A stretch of 64,000 bases of DNA from Umbilicaria muhlenbergii. Its lineage: Eukaryota; Ascomycota; Lecanoromycetes; Umbilicariales; Umbilicariaceae. Position numbers and translations under genes: made by a program. Location: contig KK106986.1 in NCBI GenBank assembly GCA_000611775.1, positions 682,001 to 746,000 on the forward strand, in the 5' to 3' direction. Below, piece after piece: positions 55,827-64,000 of the stretch (its first letter is position 1; each line of letters starts with the position of its first letter). The notes beneath the pieces were generated by a model that worked only from the letters and a program-made list of their open reading frames with translations, searched no databases and had not been told where the DNA came from.

Positions 55827-57393
55827 ATGGTTCAAAAGCGTGAGTGTCTGAGTCTCTCTCTTGCCAGCCCCGATTGACGAGATTAGGTGCTCTTTGCTGC
55901 ATCTCTGTCGATATAGACGCCGTTGCCGGCTGGCTGGGCTCATATGGCGGCCAAGATTCTACGAGTGATATCTCACGCGGTACATCCAGTCCAGTGCCAT
56001 TGACAAGCAATCTCGCTAACTGGCGTGGCAGGTTTGTTTGCCGGCACCGTGGGCGTCCGCCGTCTGTTGAAGCTATATGCGAAGTACAACATCAAAACAA
56101 CATGGTTCATACCAGGGCATTCGCTCGAGACGTTCCCCGAGGAGTGCGCCATGATAAGAGATGCGGGACACGAAATGTATGACACCGATCTTCCATAACA
56201 GCACACTTGCCACGCACCCGTTTCGGCAGTCCCGAAAAAGCACTATCAGGGGGCCGCTTCAGCAGCAAATCGACAACGAGAACGACAATCAGTGACGCTA
56301 AGAGCGCGAAAGTCAGAGCTCAATATCTGCTACCTCCACCGCATATCGATGACAGTGAAGACGTCATTCTCGTTGCTGGCTTACCGAGAGGTCCCCCTCT
56401 TCTCGTCGTTGACCCCCCAAGGATTCCTCCAACTGCCAACTAAGGACTGCCATTTGATTAAGTACTGTACTTGTTCCTCAAACAAATGCTGACTCTGGCT
56501 CGCTTAGCGGTCTTCATGGCTACTCGCACGAAAACCCAACCAAGATGACCATCGAGCAGCAACACGCCATCCTCGACAAGACCTACAAACAGCTCACCGA
56601 CTTCTGTGGCAAGCCCCCAAGGGGCTCAGTTGCCCCGTGGTGGCAAGTGATTTTTCTGGCAGCTATAGCCCCAGATATGACTAACGCACCGATAGGGAAG
56701 CATCACGGGAAGGCGCCGAACTAATGCTAAAATACGGCGTGGAATACGACCACTCCTTCAGCCACCACGACTGCCTCCCCTACTACCTCCGCATCGGCGA
56801 CACCTGGACCCCCATCGACTACGACGAGCACCCCTCCCACTGGATGAAGCCGCTCGAGCAAGGACCCGCCACGGGGCTGGTCGAGATCCCCGCGAACTGG
56901 TACCTGGACGACCTTCCGCCAATGATGTTTATCAAGAAAGCGCCGAATTCGCACGGCTGGGTGAATCCGAGAGATGTGGAGGATTTGTGGCGGGATCATT
57001 TCGATTACTTCTATAGGGAGTATGACGAGTTTTGCTTCCCGGTTACTATTCATCCGGATGTGGGGGGGCATCCGCATGTGCTGCTGATGTTGGAGAGGTG
57101 AGTTTGTTTGGGAGCGGCTGCCATTCTACTACAAGTCCCCGCAGCTCACCTTGTTGTCTACACAGATTAATCGAATACATCAGCAGCAAAGAAGGCGTCG
57201 AATGGGTGAAGATGGAAGACATCTGCGACGACTTCAAGAGCAAGAACCAGCCGGTCAAGGGCGCACTCCTGCCGGCGGAACACGGAGCCATCGTCAAGAA
57301 CCCAGGTTAGTGTCCCCAGATGCACGACTGGGGAGCCCACAGCAGCTGACTTGATGCATTTGTGATTCAGACATCGAGTTGCAGAAGGCTTGA
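55827..57393 (+). CDS. polysaccharide deacetylase (NodB/PuuE-like)
   Basis: Metal-dependent amidohydrolase of the carbohydrate-esterase-4 fold, similar to the cytosolic fungal branch rather than secreted chitin deacetylases. Seven exons: 55827-55839, 55887-55979, 56032-56176, 56508-56642, 56696-57097, 57166-57305, 57371-57393, giving 316 residues. [20 protein letters not shown] supplies the Asp-x-Asp motif (13, 15); [19 protein letters not shown] follows; IGLHGYSHE gives the His-x3-His metal motif (87, 91); [20 protein letters not shown] is the motif 3 region; [16 protein letters not shown] and [20 protein letters not shown] close the barrel. No signal peptide. Intron 4 (56643-56695) begins with GC instead of GT, and intron 3 is unusually long at 331 nt. 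The substrate is unknown: it may be a chitooligosaccharide or an allantoin-like amide. Confidence 0.9.
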
Positions 57394-58441
57394 TCGGGCT
57401 GTATGTAATGATAGCCATGGATGTATGGTAGGCCTCAACCCGGGGCCTCCCCCCCCTAGGGGATTAGAGTAGGTTGTATATGCGTCGAATACATAAGGAC
57501 TAGCATCTACAGTGTTCACCACCAGGATTGTTCATAATTATGTATTTCTTTAAAGTCCCCTGACTGGTCTGACGTAGCAATATCATTTCCATTTGATGAC
57601 ATATCCATCCTAGAGATCCGTTGCACAGATCGATATTCTAGGGTCTGAATATACCCGGTGTGATTTTCCCTGGGATTCGTTCCTGAGTTTTTGCTTTTTG
57701 CGGGTGTTGTGTCGATGGTGTCCTCCCCTCCTGCATGTACATCGACCCTGTGCCCCACAAGCAGCTGCGGTATGTACGGATCGGTCTTACTACCTTGCAG
57801 GCCGTCTGTGGGTAGTGAACAGGGTGTTTGTACGCTTCAAGCTTAGAATATCGCTGTGGTTATGTCAATACAGTAATCAGTTTTGACGCAGTGTCAACTT
57901 CTTATTTGTTAGACTTGGAATCAATGCATAAGCAATCTCCTCCTATGACTGTTTCCAAAACTGGAAATAGTATGTTTTTTAATTAATCTTCTATTACAAT
58001 ATCTATGATGTTGATGTTGTCGCTGTTGAGACAATAGGCAACAGTGAGATATTTTGTGGCTCCACATGCCTCATCATGTCGACACTGTCAAAATTGAAAA
58101 CATTATGTTTATACTTGAATGCTGTGTCACCACTGCATCCAAAATTCAACGTAGTAAGAAAGTCAACATGTGTTAATAGGAACACTGTTCACTACAGTGT
58201 CACGGAGTACTGCACTGTTGATATCATTTTCGGTCATTGTAGACGGCCGTGAAGGAGGACTTACACAGTCACGCCATCACTACCGGCACCAAATCATCAT
58301 CATTACAAAAGTTTAGATATTAATGAATGGGATATCCAGGATGGAATTTGCTACAAGACACACAACCTCAGCCCGAGTCACCCAGAACAGCGCCATGCAT
58401 AAAACCCGCCAACACAACCCCCCCGGCTCAAGCTCCTCTTC
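57394..58441. other. AT-rich convergent spacer
   Basis: 1.05 kb between two stop codons, AT-rich from 57900 to 58330. It contains a small perfect hairpin (ACACTGT/ACAGTGT, 58182-58200). No gene seen. Confidence 0.5.
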
Positions 58442-60283
58442 TTAAACATGCACCTTCTCTCCGGCGACCATCTCGCCCGAGTCGGCCTCCCCGCTGCTCT
58501 TGTACCCATGCCCGCTGCTGACGGGGTCATAGTTGGAAGTGCCTGGGACCTCGCCCGCCAACTCCTCGAGCGTCTTCCTCTTCGTCTCTGGGATCAGAAG
58601 CGTGGTGAAGATACCGCAGAACATGAAAAGCGCAAAGATCTGCATGACGTGGTTGAGCCATGGCGAGGCGGTGGATCCTGGAGGGGCGCCCTTAACACGC
58701 AGGGGCCCGAAGACAACCTGGGCGATGATGGCACCAACCTTGCCGGAGGCGGCGGAGAGACCGTGGGAGGTGGAGCGGTAGCGCGTTGGGAAACATTCAC
58801 CGGGTACGATAAAGGTGGTAGCGTTGGGGCCTGGGTGGATGTATTAATAAATTGCCACAGAAGAGATCTAAATGGGTAGATCAATCACTTACCAAAATTG
58901 AAAAAGAATTGGCAGAGAACGTAAAGGGCTAGGAGGGCGTGTCCGCTGAGATGGTGGTATGCGAAACCAATGATGCAGAAGAGGATGGTAAGGATGATGA
59001 AACCCATGAGCTGGATGGGCTTGCGACCCACGGTATCGACCAAGGCGACGGTAACCCAGTAACCTGGGATTGCACCGGCACAGACAAGGATGAGACTGCC
59101 GACGGCCGTTCTGTAGAAGATCTGGTACATAGTTTTGCCGCCGTTGTAACCGATCGCGGTCAAGATAATGGTGTTGTTGAGACCGAGACCATAGAAAGCG
59201 ACATCGAGGAAAAACCATGAACCAGCAGTTCCGAGAAGCACCTTGCCGTGCTTCCACTGGCTGTAGTGACGGAAGAAGTCGCTCCAGCTGGCCTTGGGAA
59301 TTTCGAGGTGAGTCTCGGAGTGCTGGATAGCCTGAACACGGGCGATCTCGTCCGGGCGACCCTCCGCTTTACCCTGCATGTAAGCCTTGGTGTCCTCGCC
59401 GGCTTTTTCAACGTCACGGGCAACATCAAAGGTGTAGCGAGGAGTTTCAGGGATAGTAAGACGGTAGTAGAGAGCAATGCATCCCGGGACGGCACCGAAG
59501 CCGATGATTACACGCCACATCTTATCGACTGCAAGACCGCAGACGCCGCCGCACTTGGCAGGGGAGGAAGCAGTCAGGAGAGACTCTTTGAAGCCCGCGG
59601 TGACGATAAGAGCAATCATGGCGGCGGCGAACTGGCCGATACCTTGCATGGCGAAAACCGAACCCATCATGGCGCCCCTCCATTTCGTCGTCGCAAATTC
59701 GGAAGTGATGATAGAACTTAGAGGGTAATCGCCTGCATAAGTGTTACTCTCAAGCCCAGGGGCGAGGATGGCTAGAGGATCACTTACCACCGATACCGAT
59801 ACCCATCAGCACTCGCCAGAAGATGATGAGACCAACCACCGAGATGGCAGGCGACGCAGCCGACAGGGACTGGGCCAGCGTAGCGAAGATGATGATGATC
59901 AGCTCCAGCCCGTACATCCTCTTACGACCAACGATATCGGCAAGAGCACCAAACCCAACCTGCCCTATGACCGTACCTCCCGATGTGGCCACTTTGATTG
60001 CCGTATCCGAATTGGTCGGGATGGTGCCTGGCTTGCTCTTCGCATTGTGCCAGTAGACGACACCCAGCATGGCGGTAACCAAGTTGATGGCGAAGATATC
60101 GTAGGCATCAGTGAAGAAGCCAATGCCCGCGACGACGATAGCCCGCACGTGGTACCAGCCAAAGGGAGCCTTGTCGATCTCGGCGAGCGCGAGTCGTCGA
60201 CGTTCATTGGGATCGGCGATGTGAGCGTAGTCGTTGTGGAAGTTATGGAAGGCAGCATTGCCGCCGGCAGTCTTTTGTGCCAT
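58442..60283 (-). CDS. PHO84: inorganic phosphate transporter, Pho84 type (MFS)
   Basis: High-affinity proton:phosphate symporter of the plasma membrane. Exons 60283-59788, 59732-58893, 58830-58442 (introns 55 and 62 nt) give 574 residues with 12 membrane segments. Hallmarks: RAIVVAGIGFFTDAYDIFAI, GQVGFGALADIVGRKRMYG (MFS loop 2-3 motif), GIGIGGDYPLSSIITSEFAT across intron 1, which is the phosphate:H+ symporter signature, DFFRHYSQWKHGKVLLGTAG, WFFLDVAFYGLGLNNTIIL, and F|GPNATTFIVPGECFPTRYRS across intron 2. The C-terminal tail ends GEMVAGEKVHV. In fungi this gene is turned on by the Pho4/NUC-1 factor, which binds CACGTG; three such sites lie 1.2-1.8 kb upstream. Confidence 0.94.
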
Positions 60284-62259
60284 TGCAGCTCTGCAGCGGG
60301 GTGAGTTAATAAGTGCAAGGCGGGACTGACCTTACAATGGGATCTGTTGTGTGAGGTGAGGGACAGATAAGGGAGGACGAGAACGAGGAAGGAAGCATGC
60401 AGGACGAGGTGGGCGGATACTTTAATAAGTCGGGTGGTACCTACCCACGTCTCCCTCACTCGTCCGGACCAGGAATACCAAGCCGCTTATTCCCGCTAGG
60501 TTCGTCGAGCAGCAGCGCCGTCGAATCAGCCTTCGCCAAGGTCGTGTTCAGATTTTCATCGGGGCTTCCCAGGATCACTAAGATATCCGAAGTAGGCCTT
60601 CTCTGGCCTTTGTGGTGATGATATTTGACAAGTGCCATGGGGGAAAGAGGCACGGGGGGTGCTCCCGTCAGCCAATGGGGCGCAGGGAGGATGCAGCGTG
60701 CTGCTGGGCCCCTGTCGCACCTGGAGGGGAGTTGGGGGAACACAGCTAACCCTGGCCTCGCCCGGGCGCACGATGCCGTAGCAAGCGCGCCTAGGTCAAT
60801 CCAGATAGAGTTACCGTCCGGCCTGGCCTACAGCGGCAGACGTCTAAGCTCGCCTCGTCGCCATGTAGTCGGCAGTCGGGGGACCAGTGCGGGCTGATTT
60901 CGTCCCACGCCAGCGGCATTCTACCCTACTTGCCACGCTCGAACATGCATCCTTCGCTTCAGTGACACCAATGATCCCTTGCCTGACCGACTGCGAGGGG
61001 CCGGGGACGACTGGGGCAAAAGAAGGCCAAAGGCCCCACTCATCCCAGGGAAGTGGGAAGAACATCTCTTGGCCGATCTAGCGACGATCCAGTCCGCACG
61101 CCCAGACATGATATCGAGCAAGTCACACGCGTCGAGGGCACAACGTGCTCGTGCCAAGGTTGGAATGACAGATGGATGATGCGTCGGCTTTCTTCGACCT
61201 GAGTTTCCACCCTTTTCTTGTGGACACCATAGTCGATGGCGAAGAGTGTCCAATTAACCTGGGGTGTTGGGCTGCTGTGTCCCTTGCACGGTGGATTCGT
61301 TCTATTAGAACACGGTGCATGTGCTGGATGCGGTGTGCTCCCCTTCGCATGTTCCAGCAGGTCAGCCCGTAAAGCTCCTGCTCGTTCCCGAGCCCAGATG
61401 CTTGCACGCCAGCACCACCTCGGAGCACGCTGCTCGACTGAGTCGTTGGATTTTGGATGGTGCAAGGCGAAGTCTGAGTCTAGCGAAAGGACGTTGCCAG
61501 AACCAATCATGTTCGCACGTGTCGGAATTCAAAGGCTCTCGTCAACCGCATCCAGCAGGACACGCTACTTCGAATCGGGACAAGCTCCGGCAGCTAGAAG
61601 AACTGTCAGCCTCCCAACTGCTTGGCTGAGGAGTGAAGCAGGCATCCTCACCATTATTGCATGGTGGCCATGGCTCTATTCTCATGCCTATCGACGATTC
61701 CCTCGATTGGATGTCTTGATGTCTTCCATCACGCGTTCCAGTCAATCTTAGTCTTCCATCCCACTTGCCACGCAACGGAGATAAGTCAGCCACGGAAGCG
61801 AGGCGAAACCCCTTCCCTTTCGTATCCTTAACGCACTTTGTTTTCTACCTTATGACGTTTCATATCGTTTCGATGTAACTGAAGTGGTGTGGTGGATCCA
61901 TCAAAGGCCGCCTCGGTACGTACCTACGGACCTCAGTGGCGAGCACCCCGTGCCGTAGAGCACACAAGCACGTGGTCTCTCTGCCTGACGTGTTTGACAC
62001 GCCTTATGGAGTAGGTGTGATCAGTATGCTGGGTGGCACCTCATGAGCGTACCTTGCTTTGCAGTACTTCGTGCGCACGTGCTGCAGGATCGTCTTGAAG
62101 ACCTGCATGCGATCAAAGATCTACAGAGTACTCCTGCGCCTGATGACAATGACAGGATGACTATATTATTCTCGCCATATCACGCTGCCGCCGGTCCGCA
62201 GTATTGACTCTCCGCGAGTCAAGACTCCGTGGAATTGGTAGAGTCAAGCATTGCAAGCA

Positions 62260-62420
62260 GTGCTTCTACAACACCAAGCCTCCCGTGTTCTCGACGGATC
62301 GGCCTAAGAGTTGGGTGCATGTGCTTCCACATCACCAAGCCTCCTTGTTTTCTCGGCACTGTTGGCTAAGAGTTGAGTGCATGTGCTTCTTCAATGCCCA
62401 GTCTCAAGCTTGTTCTGGGC
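62260..62420. repeat. 61/62-bp imperfect tandem repeat
   Basis: Units start GTGCTTCTACAACACCAAGC at 62260, GTGCTTCCACATCACCAAGC at 62321 and GTGCTTCTTCAATGCCCAG at 62383. The first two share AAGCCTCC..GTTTTCTCG-type sequence and TAAGAGTTGRGTGCAT; the third is partial. Confidence 0.8.
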
Positions 62421-62488
62421 AATAATGGCGCTTGCAGAGACGCAAGTATGGCTCAATCTTGGGAAATAGTCTTTTTCCACCACCTGTA

Positions 62489-62670
62489 TGACAAAAAAGT
62501 GGCAATCTTCAGCAGGGGGTCCTATCTTACACACAACAACCAAGACAGACTTTGCGAAGTGTTTAGTGCAGAGATGGTAGGAACCGTCAATCTCTACAGT
62601 ATTGCAATGGCTTACATGTTTCACTTTCGTTCTTGTATTATCGAGGAGTCCCGACCCATTTGTTTTGTCC
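62489..62670 (+). mobile_element. MITE-like element, copy G
   Basis: About 182 bp from TGACAAAAAAGTGGCAATC (followed by TTCAGCAGGGGGTCC) to TTGTTTTGTCC. Interior ACCAAGACAGACTTTGCG, GCAGAGATGGTAGGAACC and a CTCTACAGTATTGC block match copies A, C, E and F. Confidence 0.6.
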
Positions 62671-63129
62671 ATATGCCTGACATCCATACGATCAATGAAG
62701 CAAACGTTCCGATCGTTCTGTATCTCAAGACTTACAAGCAGAGAAATGACTGATTTGGGATTTATATTACACGCTTGCTCGAGAGCAATTAGCAGGGTGC
62801 TAGTCGGGTGTATAATGTGGATATGAAGCTCGATTGCTCATTCGGCCCTATCCATCACCTACATGTTCGGGTCGACCCGGTAATCTGATTTGTGCAGAGC
62901 TGAAAATCGCTGCCATCAACGGCATAACGCTTGGCGCTAGGGTCGACCCGAAATCGAGGGTGTTGGTACAGTTTGCTAACATTCACTACCAAAGCTGGAC
63001 ATACTTATGCAGCATTTAGCAATCACATTCGATGCACTTCTTTTACATGACATCAATAGCGGGACACAAACCACGGACAGGCCTATGGTGTCCTATATCG
63101 TCTAGATACCACATCGAAAAGCTTTCTCG

Positions 63130-64000
63130 TCATTGAGCCTCAGAATACACAAGCCACCCAGTCGGCTTATCAAACCAATATTCGGCAAGCTGCCCGCCAC
63201 TCTCCGTCGGCTGACTGAAGGCTATCTTATCCTTGGGTACCTCCATACCATAGAAGAAATTCCGCCTCGCCGCGTCCAGTAACGCAGCTGCTATGCCTTT
63301 CCGTCTGTGAGAAGTCGACGTCCATATGCGGGAAATCCCCAGAAGCGCCGCTTCCGCCGTCTCGCTTGTTGAGATCGATGAGCTCCTTGGAAGGGACGCG
63401 ACCTTCTTGGGCAGCTCGTTGTCAGCGCAAAAGTCAACGACTCTGTACGCATGCTCGATCTTCTCCGCCAAACACAACCCAACGCACGTGTCGCGGTCGA
63501 GGTAGAGATAGACCTTGAAGCGGTCCCCGCCCTCGATCAGCGCCGGATTGTTCTTACCGCGCCTACCGGCGGATTTCCGTTTCACAGTCGCCGACACTGA
63601 TGCCAGTCCCCACAGCTCCTTATCCTTAATTCCCACAGCCGACAACTCCGTATTAACAACCTCCAGCACCCTCGTCGCCTCATACCTAACCGAAGCCGAA
63701 CTTCTCCCATCCACCACCACAACAGCCTGACCCTCACCCAACCGCCCTCCCCCCCCATCCCCAACCTCCCTCTTCTTCATCTCCCTCAAACATACTTTCC
63801 GTATCCAGACCCCCCCAACATTCATATCGTGGAATTTCTTATGCAACCCCGCATCCTCCGCATTCGACGGAATATAATCCATCCCGCACGTCTTACACGC
63901 TTTTCGAACCTCCCCCCCCAGATCAATTTGCATCTGCGTCAGCCTCGTCTTCTTCTTCTGCGTCCTTTTCGACCCCGCCTTCTCCGTCGCCGTTCCAATA
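63130..64000 (-). CDS. ECO1: N-acetyltransferase Eco1 (cohesion establishment), C-terminal part
   Basis: Acetylates the Smc3 head to establish sister-chromatid cohesion in S phase. The open frame runs from the right edge to the TGA at 63130 with no stop; the N-terminus lies outside the window. The visible part starts with a basic Lys/Arg/Thr stretch and QMQIDLGGEV, then the C2H2 finger CKTCGMDYIPSNAEDAGLHK followed by KFHD (Cys-x2-Cys ... His-x3-His). The GNAT core is ISRIWTSTSHRRKGIAAALL with the RRKGIA acetyl-CoA loop, and the family ending is FSQPTESGGQLAEYWF, then WLVYSEAQ. A Gly/Val-rich insert lies between finger and GNAT. The first Met in view (63933) is internal, not the start. Confidence 0.93.
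   Translation of the reverse strand, partial: IGTATEKAGSKRTQKKKTRLTQMQIDLGGEVRKACKTCGMDYIPSNAEDAGLHKKFHDMNVGGVWIRKVCLREMKKREVGDGGGGRLGEGQAVVVVDGRSSASVRYEATRVLEVVNTELSAVGIKDKELWGLASVSATVKRKSAGRRGKNNPALIEGGDRFKVYLYLDRDTCVGLCLAEKIEHAYRVVDFCADNELPKKVASLPRSSSISTSETAEAALLGISRIWTSTSHRRKGIAAALLDAARRNFFYGMEVPKDKIAFSQPTESGGQLAEYWFDKPTGWLVYSEAQ

Larger units (their letters stand above)
60284..63129. other. gene-poor region upstream of the phosphate transporter
   Basis: 2.85 kb between the transporter start and the ECO1 stop codon. The GC-rich part at 60600-61750 has overlapping long frames on both strands (up to 171 codons) with no recognisable motif. It also holds a 61-bp tandem repeat, MITE copy G, three CACGTG sites and two GGGTCGACCC palindromes. 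Confidence 0.5.

Noticed and set aside
56370-56460. Possible eighth MITE copy inside the deacetylase intron
   Set aside because: Only one terminus-like motif is present; no inverted partner or interior block could be found.
58182-58200. Small perfect hairpin that could be a terminator
   Set aside because: Eukaryotic transcription does not end at such hairpins, and a 7-bp stem is expected by chance in AT-rich spacer.
61040-61751. Overlapping 156- and 171-codon ORFs on opposite strands
   Set aside because: GC-rich DNA lowers stop frequency; neither product has recognisable features, and they overlap each other.

Overview
The window is nuclear DNA of a filamentous ascomycete (Pezizomycotina). 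The genes carry many short phase-consistent GT-AG introns of about 47-100 nt, often with CTAAC-like branch points, and the set includes a NoxB-type NADPH oxidase, a DASH-complex subunit and fungal-type permeases. A dothideomycete is my best guess from overall protein flavour, but the sequence does not prove this. There is no prokaryotic or viral block and no recognisable secondary-metabolite cluster.

I could rebuild 23 genes plus one 3' fragment at the left edge, giving exon structures by hand from ORFs, splice signals and reading phase. Left third (1-15.9 kb): fragment, RPN3 (proteasome lid), SPC34 (kinetochore DASH), a BTB protein, UDP-glucose 6-dehydrogenase, TAF12 (TFIID/SAGA), EMG1 (18S rRNA methyltransferase) and a VOC-domain protein with a long Ser-rich tail. 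Middle (17-41 kb): noxB, UBC4-type E2, glutaryl-CoA dehydrogenase, FEN1, a short-chain dehydrogenase, histone H1, MSS4-type PI4P 5-kinase, an MFS transporter of the Dal5/ACS type and an APC-family permease. Right part (43.6-64 kb): NmrA-like protein, copper amine oxidase ending in SKL, a proline-rich unknown, CFT2 (CPSF100), a NodB-type deacetylase, a PHO84-type phosphate transporter and the C-terminal part of ECO1 running off the right edge.

The genes are mostly housekeeping and do not form one pathway. Divergent pairs (RPN3/SPC34, BTB/UGDH, glutaryl-CoA dehydrogenase/FEN1, SDR/H1, CFT2/deacetylase) probably share promoters. FEN1, H1, ECO1 and SPC34 are all chromosome-cycle genes but are scattered.

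The most novel structure is not a gene: at least seven diverged copies of a roughly 180-230 bp element with terminal inverted repeats (ends like GGACAAAATAAGTGGCAGTC) lie only between genes. It looks like a miniature inverted-repeat transposable element family. Other points of note are a 5-nt micro-exon in FEN1, a GC-AG intron in the deacetylase gene, AAG acceptor sites, and several short tandem repeats in gene-poor stretches (41.2-43.6, 44.6-47.4 and 60.3-63.1 kb).
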